Below, piece by piece: positions 42,941-51,537 of a DNA stretch of 58,454 bases; the stretch's first letter is position 1; each line of letters starts with the position of its first letter. The stretch comes from Bacilli bacterium (GTDB lineage Bacteria > Bacillota_I > Bacilli_A > RFN20 > CAG-288). The translations under genes and the position numbers were made by a program. The notes beneath the pieces were generated by a model that was given only the letters and a program-made list of their open reading frames with translations, was not told the DNA's origin and searched no databases. The stretch is taken from assembly GCA_900770925.1 (NCBI GenBank), contig CAAGLY010000010.1, positions 1-58,454 of the forward strand. Reading direction: 5' to 3'.

Positions 42941-43168
42941 ATGAAATGGTTCAATAGTCTTCCGCGTCTTGTTCAGCTGATTCTTCTTCTCATCCCTGGC
43001 GTCAACTGGGTCGTCGAAATCGTCGTCCGTGTTTCTGCTCTCATCGAAAAGCCGAATGTCAACCACATTCTCGGTTTCATCTTCGGTGTCTGCATCCCTT
43101 GCATCGGCGGCTGGGTCGACTTCATCTGGTGTCTGTTATTCCATCACCTCTTCCTTGCTGCTAACTAA
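42941..43168 (+). CDS. Small membrane protein, unknown function
   Basis: 75 residues with an amphipathic N-terminus (MKWFNSLPRLVQLILLLIPG), two hydrophobic helices and a short hydrophilic joint (EKPNVN). Strong promoter, GAAAGGAG and a perfect GC-rich terminator show it is a real, separately expressed gene. No family with a known role is recognised. Confidence 0.8.
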   Translation: MKWFNSLPRLVQLILLLIPGVNWVVEIVVRVSALIEKPNVNHILGFIFGVCIPCIGGWVDFIWCLLFHHLFLAAN

Positions 43169-43190
43169 TTCTTAAGTAGCAAGCAAACAA

Positions 43191-43220
43191 AAGACCGCGC
43201 CAGTCTGGCGCGGTCTTTTT
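43191..43220 (+). terminator. Terminator of the small membrane protein gene
   Basis: 12-bp GC-rich stem AGACCGCGCCAG / TGGCGCGGTCT with a minimal loop and five T. It may also stop minus-strand transcription from 43229. Confidence 0.9.
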
Positions 43221-43228
43221 GCCTTTTT

Positions 43229-43996
43229 CTAGAGATCAGTGATTGTTTTGTCTTCTGTAACCTTATTAATAATTATCCGTTTGCCCTCTTCCGTGAAATG
43301 GCGGGAGATTACCTCAACGATAAAGAAGAGATACGGCCTTCCTAAGTTTGTTTCAATTAAAGAGTCGATGAGGAGGGTTTTGATTGATGCTTCATTAGAT
43401 GGACGGATTCCGTTGACTAAAAGAGAGAACTCCCATCCTAGCTGGACAAGGATGCCAACTAAGTTAAGATAAAGGAGGCTTTCCCTCTTCTTTTTCTTGA
43501 TAGCGCCATAGAGGAGATAGAAAGCATAGCCGACAACGAGGATAATCGCCCTGACATAGTGATAGTTTCCTGTTCCGCGGCTGGTGGTGATCCTTTTTCC
43601 GGTCTTATCCCTTTCGCTAAGCGTAGGAGCAACTAACCACCACCTAAGAATGGTAAGGGAATACTTGAGTAGTCCCTTATCATGCCGAAGGGCGAGATAG
43701 ATGATCAGAAAGTTCGTGATTCCGTAGCTCCTTGACCTCCAGAAGAGAACAGATGCTACGCCAAGAGGACCTAATATGTTCTCTCCGAAGGTAATGACTC
43801 TGGTATCAAGAGCAAGATAAAAAATCAGGAAGTCAACCAGAAAATAGAGGATGCCTCCCGCTAAGGAAAAGAGAAGGGCAACTCTCTTTTTCTCCACGAG
43901 AAGCCTTGCAATCAGAAAGACTAAGAAGAGAGAGTCAAAGATGATGTAGACCGGAGGGAAGGAGCGAGAAGGGATAATATCATTTGCTAAGAACAT
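43229..43996 (-). CDS. Polytopic membrane protein, unknown function
   Basis: 255 residues with about six or seven hydrophobic helices. Between them are polar motifs such as RITTSRGTGNYHYV and LLVNGIRPSNEASIKTLLIDSLIETNLGMPY, which look conserved, but I know no function for this type of protein. GAGGTGA precedes the ATG. Monocistronic. Confidence 0.65.
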   Translation of the reverse strand: MFLANDIIPSRSFPPVYIIFDSLFLVFLIARLLVEKKRVALLFSLAGGILYFLVDFLIFYLALDTRVITFGENILGPLGVASVLFWRSRSYGITNFLIIYLALRHDKGLLKYSLTILRWWLVAPTLSERDKTGKRITTSRGTGNYHYVRAIILVVGYAFYLLYGAIKKKKRESLLYLNLVGILVQLGWEFSLLVNGIRPSNEASIKTLLIDSLIETNLGRPYLFFIVEVISRHFTEEGKRIIINKVTEDKTITDL

Positions 43997-44056
43997 AATT
44001 TCACCTCACTAGCAGAAACATATAGAATAAATTCCGATAAATCGCTTGATCATGAT

Positions 44057-44608
44057 TCAGTCTTCTCCGACTAAGGTAACAACCTGATAATCATGATGGA
44101 TATTTGGTAGGAAAACATCCAATAGATCTGACCAGCGGATTCCTAAAGTCGAAGTGTTGATGCAGGGATGTACACCGACGGAATCCGATTCCAATAGTTC
44201 GCTGTCAATTAACAGTCTGACTTGATTCTCTCTGTCATTCCTAAGATCTAGGACGGAGCAGTATCCTCGGGAAGCATGGAGGTATTTTTCTAATGCCTCC
44301 TGGTTTCCGAAAGAGAGTCTTGCACTATGGATCTGATTAGAGATTTCCTTTGTCTTGAACTTTTTCCTCGGCCTCATCCTCAGAAGATAGAATTCACTCT
44401 GCTGCCGATTAGCCAGAAACAGGTTCTTGCAGCTAATAGCGCCTGTAGCCTTAGAAATATCTTCGTATCCATCCCTAGTGAAACGTGGATCATGGCCAAC
44501 CCGGATAAAGGGAATCCTGAGCTTATCTAATAAATGGTAAACTTCCTGTTCATCCTTGTTCCGAAGAGAGATGTCTTTGGGAGTTCCTTGTTCAACAAGT
44601 CTGATCAT
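44057..44608 (-). CDS. Prolyl-tRNA editing-type deacylase (YbaK/ProX family)
   Basis: 183 residues of the YbaK/aminoacyl-tRNA deacylase fold, which removes a mischarged amino acid (often Ala or Cys) from tRNAPro. Motifs are LDKLRIPFIRVGHDPRFTMDG (the Met is AGG, where relatives have FTMEE), CKNLFLANRQQSEFYLLRM with the catalytic Lys of CKNLF, LSFGNQEALEKYLHA and SVGVHPCINTSTLGI. Family length is about 160-180, so it is complete. GGAGG is present upstream. Monocistronic. In a cell with a changed code an accuracy factor is of note, but this family is widespread. Confidence 0.85.
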   Translation of the reverse strand: MIRLVEQGTPKDISLRNKDEQEVYHLLDKLRIPFIRVGHDPRFTRDGYEDISKATGAISCKNLFLANRQQSEFYLLRMRPRKKFKTKEISNQIHSARLSFGNQEALEKYLHASRGYCSVLDLRNDRENQVRLLIDSELLESDSVGVHPCINTSTLGIRWSDLLDVFLPNIHHDYQVVTLVGED

Positions 44609-44813
44609 CTTCTTCCCTCCTTTCGCCTGAAGAAATTTCTCTGTTTAGGATAGCACATCCATCAAAGCTAAGTAAAAAAGCGGAACAGAGAAAAAGATGC
44701 GTTCCGGATAACAGACGGATTTGCTCTATTTCTACCTGAAATTCTAATAATCGCCGAGATTCCGGACTTCTTCTTGTCTGCATTTTTTATTATTGTGTCT
44801 AACTTTAATAGGT

Positions 44814-44823
44814 AAACCGCTTT
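44814..44823. promoter_or_regulatory. Possible LacI-type operator
   Basis: AAACCGCTTT is a one-mismatch palindrome equal to the operator repeats of the sugar importer promoter. It lies between the divergent deacylase and AEC transporter genes. It is a short motif and could occur by chance. Confidence 0.3.
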
Positions 44824-44882
44824 CTGTCTTTCCCATTTTCCTGTCGCGATAAAATCAAGTAACGGAGGTTCTTATTTCTCTT

Positions 44883-45935
44883 ATGGACATAGTAAAAGAT
44901 ATCTTAACTGATCAGAATTTTTTAGGCGCCATTCTTTCCTCTCTTGTCTTTATCTTTCTCGGATTCATCCTCCGTTACAATCAGATTATCAACGAAAAAG
45001 GAAAATCGGTTCTGAACGTCATCACGCTGAAAATCGCTATCCCCTGTATGGCCTTCTGTGCATTCAGGAGCGACTTCTCTCAGCAGGCATTCAAGCAGAA
45101 CCTTCTCATCCTTGTCTTTGATTCCCTCTTCTATGTCGTCTTTATCGGTCTTGGCATCCTTCTCTTCTTCCGTCTAGGAAAGACAAAACGTTCCGTATAC
45201 TCGATCCTAGTCGGAGTCGGACAGATCTCCTTATATTCGATGCCGATCCTGGAAGCCGTCTATGGAGCCGAAAGCGGAATCCTGATTCCGGTATCTAGGA
45301 GGACCATTCCTTTCCGTATCGCAACCTACATCTACGCCTTTGTCATCATCAGCGGAGAAAAGAGGACAAAGAAAACCATTCTTCCTACCTTAAAGAGCAT
45401 CTTCCTTAATCCGGTCAGGATCTTAAGGATCACCGGATTCATCTTCTGGGTCATTCAGAATAATGTCTGGCAAGTCAAAGTCGGAGACAGGAGCTACGGA
45501 TTTGTCCGTATCGATCAGACATTACCAGCTTTATATAAGGTATTACAGTCCGGTAAGGTCAGGGCGACTCCTTTGGCAAGGCTATTAATCGGCGTTACCT
45601 TGGGTGAGTGCAACATACTCACAGCCATCAAGAATAAGAGGGCGTGGCTGATTGCAGCCCTGCGCAGGTTCGTCATTCCTCTCCTTATCTTAGGCATCTG
45701 CCTTTTATTAAAGAGGGGACATGTCATCGAGTTCAACGAGATCACTCTCGCCGCTATGGTTATTGGTAATGCAGCTCCTGTCGGAGCCGTAGTTGCCGTC
45801 TACTGCGCCAACTACGGGAAAGAAGACTATGTCGCTTCCGATGCCGTCTTCCTTTCCACAGTCAGGAGTATCATTTCTATCCCTCTCTTCTTTATCTTAG
45901 TCAAGCTCTGCATTACTCTGCCTAGGTTCAACTGA
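44883..45935 (+). CDS. AEC-family transporter
   Basis: 350 residues with about ten membrane helices in two halves, as in the auxin efflux carrier (AEC)/malate permease family. The N-terminus has FLGAILSSLVFIFLGFILRYN, followed by VSMMTIPFRI in the first half and NAAPVGAVVAVYCANYG in the last repeat (the conserved Ala-Pro region). Substrates are organic anions or amino-acid derivatives. GGAGG is 14 bases from the ATG, rather far. The next gene starts 42 bases downstream and may be co-transcribed. Confidence 0.85.
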   Translation: MDIVKDILTDQNFLGAILSSLVFIFLGFILRYNQIINEKGKSVLNVITLKIAIPCMAFCAFRSDFSQQAFKQNLLILVFDSLFYVVFIGLGILLFFRLGKTKRSVYSILVGVGQISLYSMPILEAVYGAESGILIPVSRRTIPFRIATYIYAFVIISGEKRTKKTILPTLKSIFLNPVRILRITGFIFWVIQNNVWQVKVGDRSYGFVRIDQTLPALYKVLQSGKVRATPLARLLIGVTLGECNILTAIKNKRAWLIAALRRFVIPLLILGICLLLKRGHVIEFNEITLAAMVIGNAAPVGAVVAVYCANYGKEDYVASDAVFLSTVRSIISIPLFFILVKLCITLPRFN

Positions 45936-45977
45936 TTTCTGATAGAATAGTACGGCAAAAGAAAGGCGCTTATCATC

Positions 45978-46568
45978 ATGAGCACACAGAAAACAAAAAG
46001 GTCTTTGTCACACATCAGGTTTCTTCTATCCGGGCTTACTCTGATCGTCTATTACCTATTAAAGGAAGGTGTTCCCTCTGTCGGAAACGGAGTTGACTCC
46101 CTGAGGAAATTCATCATTGAGATCTTCGTCCTCATCCTACTGATCGGGTTCTACTTCTTCTTCCTCTTCGGAGCAAACGGATGTCAAGGGAATATCAAAG
46201 CCATCGCTCCTTCCATCCTCATCAGGATTGTCGTCGGTTCCTACGGAAGGAACTTTGGAAACAGCACGGCTAACTCCATTATCTCCGGAATAGCGACTCT
46301 CTTCTATCTGCTGATTATTGTCTGCGGATTCGTCTTCCTCTTCGTCCACAACAGACTTGTCGGTATGGTCTTCTCCTTCTCGAATCTCATCTACGCTGCC
46401 TTTGTCTTCATCTCCTACCTCACTATCGTCATCATCAACGCAGTCAACGGGGACGGATTCTCGGTTCCGAAAAGGATTGAAACCCTGCTCTATATCATTT
46501 CTCTGATTCTTCTCTTCTGCGGAGGTTACTTGACCAGCAAGAATAAGAACTGGTCGATTAATCAGTAA
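45978..46568 (+). CDS. Polytopic membrane protein, unknown function
   Basis: 196 residues with about six hydrophobic helices and a short basic N-terminus (MSTQKTKRSLSHI). No domain or catalytic motif is recognised. AAAGG precedes the ATG. It follows the AEC transporter gene closely and shares its terminator, so a functional link is possible but unproven. Confidence 0.7.
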   Translation: MSTQKTKRSLSHIRFLLSGLTLIVYYLLKEGVPSVGNGVDSLRKFIIEIFVLILLIGFYFFFLFGANGCQGNIKAIAPSILIRIVVGSYGRNFGNSTANSIISGIATLFYLLIIVCGFVFLFVHNRLVGMVFSFSNLIYAAFVFISYLTIVIINAVNGDGFSVPKRIETLLYIISLILLFCGGYLTSKNKNWSINQ

Positions 46569-46571
46569 CGG

Positions 46572-46599
46572 AAAAGGAGGCCCTCCGGCCTCCTTTTTC
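46572..46599 (+). terminator. Terminator of the AEC transporter/membrane protein genes
   Basis: Stem AAAAGGAGGCC / GGCCTCCTTTTT with a 4-base loop directly after the stop codon. The A run on the other side lets it also end the minus-strand gene at 46616. Confidence 0.9.
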
Positions 46600-46615
46600 T
46601 GTTGCTTAAAACAAA

Positions 46616-46936
46616 CTACTTCTTCCTCTTTTTCTGCTTCTTTTCCTTTTTCCTCTCCGCTCTTCTTGCACTCCGGTTTGGTTTTGCATTGCTGCTAGCT
46701 AAATCATATCGGTCCTGAGGAAGGACGGCTGCCTTAGAACGGGCCTGATCATAGGCGCTATGGAACTCCTCTAAGGAAGCGAAGGGATTCTCTTTACTCG
46801 TTCTCAGCCACTCATAGGCCATAGAGGTATCCCAGAAGTTATCCTCTAACGCCTTAAGCTCTTCTTTCCGTTTGAATTCGTCATGACACCTAGAATGAAG
46901 CAGGGAAAGTCTTTCCCGCTGATCTTTGTTCAGCAT
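46616..46936 (-). CDS. Small basic-tailed protein, unknown function
   Basis: 106 residues. An acidic, helical N-terminal half (KDQRERLSLLHSRCHDEF, WDTSMAYEWL) is followed by a strongly basic tail of Lys/Arg that may bind nucleic acid. AGGAGG precedes the ATG. No family recognised. Confidence 0.65.
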   Translation of the reverse strand: MLNKDQRERLSLLHSRCHDEFKRKEELKALEDNFWDTSMAYEWLRTSKENPFASLEEFHSAYDQARSKAAVLPQDRYDLASSNAKPNRSARRAERKKEKKQKKRKK

Positions 46937-47625
46937 ATATAAGTAGCCTCCTGACTAGTTTCTATTTTACCTTATCCGGCAGAAACAGGAGCAGAAAAGA
47001 CTATCCGATAAGAGAAAATCGAGCAAGGAATAAAAGGTCTGAGTCAGGAAGGATAATTTATCCATTTAGTTGTACACGATTGCATTTTTAAAGGAATAAA
47101 TTTAGAAAGTGTTTTTTTAAAGTCTGTTTATTCGGCTGCAATACATGTGAGCTCGTTCCCGTTAGTGCTTTAGGACTAACTAACGATTCCTATAGGATGA
47201 AAGCTATTACATATCCAATTTGTTAAAAGCAGTCCTTCTGATCCGAATTGTTCTGCTTATAAACGTCATTCTAAGATTTATGACTTGCTTCTTGCCATAA
47301 AAAGCAATTCACGATTTAAATTTCCCTAAGAAACGGCTTCCAACTATTTTATTTTTCCATTCCTGAAAAGGACTAGCACTAGTGAATAAACGTTCTCAGA
47401 AAAAGAGGAATCCGTGTTCATGTGCCAGGTTAGTTTTTCTGTGTTTTTGCAATATGTCCTTTTCTGCTATGAATTTGTGTACATTTTTATGTATATAAGT
47501 TATTTTCAGGTATTTTATCCTATTTATAAATTATTTATTAGATATAAGATTAGATATAAGAAAGCGTTTTTACAGTCTTTTTATCTCTGGTTTTTTCTGA
47601 TAAGCTATCAGGCGAGGTTAATAAA
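46937..47625. other. AT-rich intergenic stretch
   Basis: About 690 bases without a supported gene. A 71-codon plus-strand frame that abuts the next gene is Phe/Tyr/Ile-rich low-complexity reading of AT-rich promoter DNA and is not accepted. The promoter of the OB-fold lipoprotein must lie in the last 150 bases. Confidence 0.4.
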
Positions 47626-49803
47626 ATGAAACAATCAAAGCTGCGCCGTAGTTGTCTCTTTGCCCTCCTTACCGTCCTATCTCTTGCCGGATGTGGTGAG
47701 ACTTCTGTCACTCCGTCCACTCCTAACACCAATTCGCAGGTCACTCCTAGCGAAACCCCCACTGCTAAGCCGAGTGTCTCCACCCGTATTAGCCATGACG
47801 GAATCAATGAGACGATTTATTCCGTTTCAGAGGCCTTAGACTTTGCCGCAAAGGCAGGCGATATCCCTTCCGAAGAATATGTCGTCTATGGTGTCATCAA
47901 ATCGATCACTAACTACGGAAACGGACAGATGGTTATCCGTGATACAACTGACGAAACGAAGGAACTCAGTGTTTTCGGTGTCCGTGGACCGGATGGTTCC
48001 ACTTACTTCGATAAGCTGAACAGGATCCCAGCTATCGGAGATACCGTTTATCTTAAAGCTCCTCTTCATACTTTTAACGACAAAGCTGAACTCGGCCTTT
48101 CCGGTTCTCCGGCTAAGCTGCTTGACTATGATGAAACTTCTGCTCCTGTCACGGATGAAGGCTATACTGAATCCACGATTGCTCAGGCCCGTGCAGCTGC
48201 CAAAGGAACAAAGGTCAAAGTCACCGGCGTTGTTGCAAAGAAAGCCCTCGGACAGGATTATTCGCCGAATGGCTTCTATCTTGTCGATAAGACTGGTTCT
48301 ATCTATGTCTATGGCGGTAATCCGGCTGTTTATGTCAAAGAAGGAAATACCGTTACTATCGTCGGTGAAACGGATCGTTTTATTTCCGATAAGGAAATTA
48401 CTTATGCAGAAAAATACGGATATCAGGGTGCCATCCAGATTTCTTCCGCTCATCTCTTTAGCAATGACAAAGGAACAACCGAATTCCCGAAAGATTCTGT
48501 TAAGAAGACTACCAGGAAGGACATTCTTAGTACAAGTCTGACCGAGAACATCACGGGCCGGATATTCGAAGTCACGGCTGTTATCAAGAAATCCAAGGGT
48601 GCTGACTATGTCAATTACTTTATCGACGACTTAGATCAGAAGACTGGTTCCTACACCTATACCAGGAATAACGGAAACGACTTCGACTGGCTTGATGAAT
48701 ACTGTGACAAAGTCGTAGATCTCTTTGTCGGTGTTACCAACTGCAAGTCTCAGCCTGCCGGAACTGTTTATCGTCTCCAGCCGATTTCCGTCACTCCGAT
48801 TGAGAACTACTCCAGGAAGGAAGAAGAAGTTCCGCAGTTCATCTATGACTACTATGGAGAAAAACAGTTCTTAAACGCTTATGCCGGAGACAGGATGACA
48901 AATAGGTTAACCTCCTTCACAAGTGAACTCCTTCGCATTGACGGAGCAACGGTTGAATATACTTCCAGCAACACGAATTTTGCTTACTTTGAAGACAAGG
49001 AAAACGGCTCTAAGATTTTCCATATCAACGAAAACGCAGAAACTAAGACTGCAACTATCTCTACCACTATCACCTACAAAGGCAATTCCAAGACCTTCAC
49101 AAAAGAAATCGGATTCAATCCTATTGGACTCGGTTCGAAAGTTGTCTCGGTCGCTAGGTCTGCCAAAGATAACGAAACCATCAAAGTGAGAGGCATTGTC
49201 GCCGGAAACGTTCTCAACAAAGCGAATAGTTTCTATATTGCCGATTCTACAGGAATCATTGCCTGCTATGTTGCCGGCGATGTCTTAAATGGATGCAGGT
49301 TCAAGAACGGAGATGAAGTCGTCATCGAAGGAACGAAGGGACACAAGAAAAAGCCAAACACAAAAGGCGAGTACCCTGATCCTACCGGCCAGGCTAACTT
49401 AACTGTAACCAAATTCTATGGTGTCACTTCCACTGGAAATACAGTTCCTAATCCGAACGTCATCTCCGATAAGAGCTTTAACGATATCCTTTCCACTCCT
49501 TTGACAGAAGATTATTCTAGGCAGCTTTACTCCTTATCCGTCTTTTACTTCAGTGATGGAAAGAACGTATCCTGCGTCTATGCTGACGAGAAAGCTTATA
49601 AAGCACAAGCCAAAGGGACTTATATGAACATCTACAAAGGCAGCTATGGCCAGGTTGAATTCCTCAAGGAAAGGGAAGGAAAGCAGGTTACCATGACCTT
49701 TGCTCTCTGCAACTGGAACTCTAAGGCTTTTGTCGCTATCTGTCCGCTCTCCGCAACTGACGGAACCACCACTGTCTACAACACCTACAGCTTCGGCTAT
49801 TAA
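47626..49803 (+). CDS. Multi-OB-fold surface lipoprotein
   Basis: 725 residues. Lipoprotein signal peptide (LTVLSLAGC, lipidated Cys about residue 24), then a Ser/Thr/Pro linker. At least four OB-fold-like modules follow (about 62-165, 180-290, 300-410 and 510-600), with strands such as EYVVYGVIKSI, VKVTGVVAKKALG, FYLVDKTGSIYVY and KVRGIVAGNVLNKANSFYIADSTG. The first module resembles the OB domain of the extracellular nuclease at 23111-24457. There is no nuclease motif, so it may bind nucleic acid or glycan at the surface; this is inferred. Low-G region upstream, GAGG near the ATG, strong terminator. Confidence 0.8.
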   Translation: MKQSKLRRSCLFALLTVLSLAGCGETSVTPSTPNTNSQVTPSETPTAKPSVSTRISHDGINETIYSVSEALDFAAKAGDIPSEEYVVYGVIKSITNYGNGQMVIRDTTDETKELSVFGVRGPDGSTYFDKLNRIPAIGDTVYLKAPLHTFNDKAELGLSGSPAKLLDYDETSAPVTDEGYTESTIAQARAAAKGTKVKVTGVVAKKALGQDYSPNGFYLVDKTGSIYVYGGNPAVYVKEGNTVTIVGETDRFISDKEITYAEKYGYQGAIQISSAHLFSNDKGTTEFPKDSVKKTTRKDILSTSLTENITGRIFEVTAVIKKSKGADYVNYFIDDLDQKTGSYTYTRNNGNDFDWLDEYCDKVVDLFVGVTNCKSQPAGTVYRLQPISVTPIENYSRKEEEVPQFIYDYYGEKQFLNAYAGDRMTNRLTSFTSELLRIDGATVEYTSSNTNFAYFEDKENGSKIFHINENAETKTATISTTITYKGNSKTFTKEIGFNPIGLGSKVVSVARSAKDNETIKVRGIVAGNVLNKANSFYIADSTGIIACYVAGDVLNGCRFKNGDEVVIEGTKGHKKKPNTKGEYPDPTGQANLTVTKFYGVTSTGNTVPNPNVISDKSFNDILSTPLTEDYSRQLYSLSVFYFSDGKNVSCVYADEKAYKAQAKGTYMNIYKGSYGQVEFLKEREGKQVTMTFALCNWNSKAFVAICPLSATDGTTTVYNTYSFGY

Positions 49804-49822
49804 TCCATCAGAATAAGATCTG

Positions 49823-49855
49823 AAAACGGCGCCTCCAGACGAGGTGCCGTTTTTT
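49823..49855 (+). terminator. Terminator of the multi-OB-fold lipoprotein gene
   Basis: Stem AACGGCgCCTC / GAGGtGCCGTT with a 5-base loop and six T, 19 bases after the stop codon. Confidence 0.85.
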
Positions 49856-49871
49856 AATGCGTTGTATTTCT

Positions 49872-50888
49872 TTACCAGCGGTTTCTGACTTTCTCTGCAA
49901 ACCCCTGCCTTCCATTGATAAAAATATTTCCGTCACAGGTAGAGAAGTTGCCGTAGAATTTGCCGAAAACCTGATGGGCATCCTGAGAAATGATCAAGGC
50001 GTTTGCCTTATCATGTCTATCTAAGACCGGATAGAACTCCAGATTGATTTTCTTATCTACGGAATAGATCTGCCATGGTTTTAGATATTCTTCTTTGCCG
50101 TTTTCATCCCTTGGAATAGCGAAGATGACATCCGTGTATTTATAGACCTTATCATTGACAAACAGCCTGTTCTCGCTTGCTTTTGAAGTATCACCAAATC
50201 CGCATCCGAGATTGAATCCGATCCGGATTCCATCCTGGATTCCGGATAAGGATGACCAGTACCAGGTGTTCTTATACGTCCAGACGCCTCTTCCCCAATC
50301 CAGGACCCCGTAGATATCCTTGAATTCATGGTAGACATCTCCGAAGGAGAAGTACCCATCTCCGTTCAGGAGATTGATTTTCTGATTGTAATAAAAGTGC
50401 TTTTTCTTAAAGAAGGGCGTAGCGATAACCCTGCTCTTATCCGTCGTCGGATGAAGAGAGGCCTCACAGACAAAAGACTTGTCCTTTACTTTGAATTCAG
50501 CATGAAGATATCGTTTGCCGTTCTCATTCTCAAAAGAGAGACGATAGTCTTTCCCTTCCTTCTTTACTGACCCGTTTACGCTAGTAGATGGAAGAGATAC
50601 CTTTCCCCTAGGGAAAGGAAACCTCTTTGCATGGTTTAGAAAAGTCTTGCTCTTAAAATCCAGTATAGAAAAGCTGACAAGTCCCCTATACCGGTTATCA
50701 TCAATCGTTAAGGCAATTCCGTATTCGAGGTCGCCGAAATAATAGTAATCCCATTCCTTAATCCGTAACTTACCCGCTTTAATATCCTTTGCATCATATT
50801 CCTTCACTAAAGAGGTTGCATAACCTGCCTGACTAAGGTTCCCGTTTTTATCTAATAGCTTCCCTTTGGTCAATACCTGTTCACTCAT
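49872..50888 (-). CDS. DUF2804 domain protein
   Basis: 338 residues. It matches DUF2804 by GVLDWGRGVWTYKNTWYWSS, the MVIATPFFKKKHFYYNQKIN segment (Met encoded by AGG) and a closing GQVFGKFYG-like strand; the fold is lipocalin/tocopherol-cyclase-like in relatives and the function is unknown. I choose the ATG at 50888 (MSEQVLTKGK) because AGAGGAGG precedes it; an upstream longer frame includes the promoter (TATAAT near 50914). Monocistronic, convergent with the OB-fold lipoprotein gene. Confidence 0.8.
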   Translation of the reverse strand: MSEQVLTKGKLLDKNGNLSQAGYATSLVKEYDAKDIKAGKLRIKEWDYYYFGDLEYGIALTIDDNRYRGLVSFSILDFKSKTFLNHAKRFPFPRGKVSLPSTSVNGSVKKEGKDYRLSFENENGKRYLHAEFKVKDKSFVCEASLHPTTDKSRVIATPFFKKKHFYYNQKINLLNGDGYFSFGDVYHEFKDIYGVLDWGRGVWTYKNTWYWSSLSGIQDGIRIGFNLGCGFGDTSKASENRLFVNDKVYKYTDVIFAIPRDENGKEEYLKPWQIYSVDKKINLEFYPVLDRHDKANALIISQDAHQVFGKFYGNFSTCDGNIFINGRQGFAEKVRNRW

Positions 50889-50971
50889 ATCATTCCTCCT
50901 CTTTTTTTCTATTATAGCGGATAGCGAGGGTAAAATTACAGAATTCAATATAAGGAAAAGAGGAGAACAGA

Positions 50972-50998
50972 ATAAAAGAGCAGGGATAGCCCTGCTCT
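50972..50998 (-). terminator. Terminator of the rubredoxin gene
   Basis: Stem AGAGCAGG / CCTGCTCT with a 6-base loop, followed by TTTTATT on the minus strand, 15 bases past the stop codon. Confidence 0.8.
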
Positions 50999-51012
50999 AA
51001 GGATTCGTGCTA

Positions 51013-51138
51013 CTAATCGACTTTTTCGAATTCGGATGCCGGTGCACCGCAGACAGGACAGATAAAATCGGTGGGGAGAGAGTCCAGTTCTGTTTCGTAG
51101 ACATATCCGCATGTCTTACAACGGAAATGGTGTTTCAT
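51013..51138 (-). CDS. Short rubredoxin-type iron protein
   Basis: 41 residues, too short for most gene callers. It has the two rubredoxin knuckles CKTCGYVY and CPVCGAPASEFEKV, which hold one iron with four Cys, but lacks the extra loop residues of a full 52-residue rubredoxin and resembles the rubredoxin domain found at the end of rubrerythrins. It is likely an electron carrier for oxygen or peroxide detoxification. AAAGGAGGTAAG precedes the ATG and a clear terminator follows, which confirm it as a gene. Confidence 0.9.
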   Translation of the reverse strand: MKHHFRCKTCGYVYETELDSLPTDFICPVCGAPASEFEKVD

Positions 51139-51412
51139 TCTTACCTCCTTTCTATCCAATTTCTATATTAAACAAGGAGTCGCCTCCTTGATATAGCACC
51201 TTTCACTAAAGAAATAGACAGGTATATTAATACAGCAAATAATCTTTTGCATTTGTCTATCCTATCTGTCTGCCAGATAGATAGGATAGTCTTTTCATCT
51301 GAGTCTCACAGACAATTCCTTTACTTAAATAATAGAAACAGAATTTCATGCTTTCAAGGCAAAAGCCTGTACAGTTTTTCCGTTTTCTGTCGATTAGTTG
51401 ATTCCAAAATAA
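51139..51412. other. Intergenic stretch with a hairpin
   Basis: Holds the rubredoxin promoter region and an 11-bp stem CTATCCTATCT / AGATAGGATAG (51257-51289) followed by a T-rich tail on the plus strand. No gene is supported; a 76-codon minus-strand frame crossing the miniature element is spurious. Confidence 0.4.
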
Positions 51413-51527
51413 GATACTGATGGCGTTTCTGTACTGAACCCCTCCTATGGCTTCGAGCAGGCGCCGATGCCTTGTCCTTTGGTCCAATTAGAGGGGTTCA
51501 GTACATTCCATCAGTATCTTTTTTTCT
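51413..51527 (-). terminator. Alcohol dehydrogenase terminator split by an insertion
   Basis: The arms GATACTGATGG (51413-51423) and CCATCAGTATC (51509-51518 plus the duplicated base) would form a perfect 11-bp stem with the loop CGTTT if the 76-bp element and one TTC copy were removed. T runs lie on both sides. It starts 10 bases past the dehydrogenase stop codon. Confidence 0.75.
51430..51505. mobile_element. 76-bp IS3-like miniature inverted-repeat element
   Basis: Perfect 15-bp terminal inverted repeats TGTACTGAACCCCTC / GAGGGGTTCAGTACA are flanked by a 3-base direct repeat TTC (51427-51429 and 51506-51508). The right end continues inward as TAATTGGACCAAAGGACAAGG-like sequence (given in part), as at the ends of IS3/IS150 elements, which also make 3-base duplications. 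No coding capacity. It probably moved with an IS3-family transposase encoded elsewhere. A second, decayed end is at 12101-12150. Confidence 0.75.
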
Positions 51528-51537
51528 AAGTTAAGGA

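Noticed and set aside
47414..47629. 71-codon frame before the OB-fold lipoprotein
   Set aside because: Low-complexity Phe/Tyr/Ile reading of AT-rich promoter DNA, with no ribosome binding site or domain.
51257..51487. 76-codon minus-strand frame
   Set aside because: It runs through the miniature element and hairpins and has no start signals.
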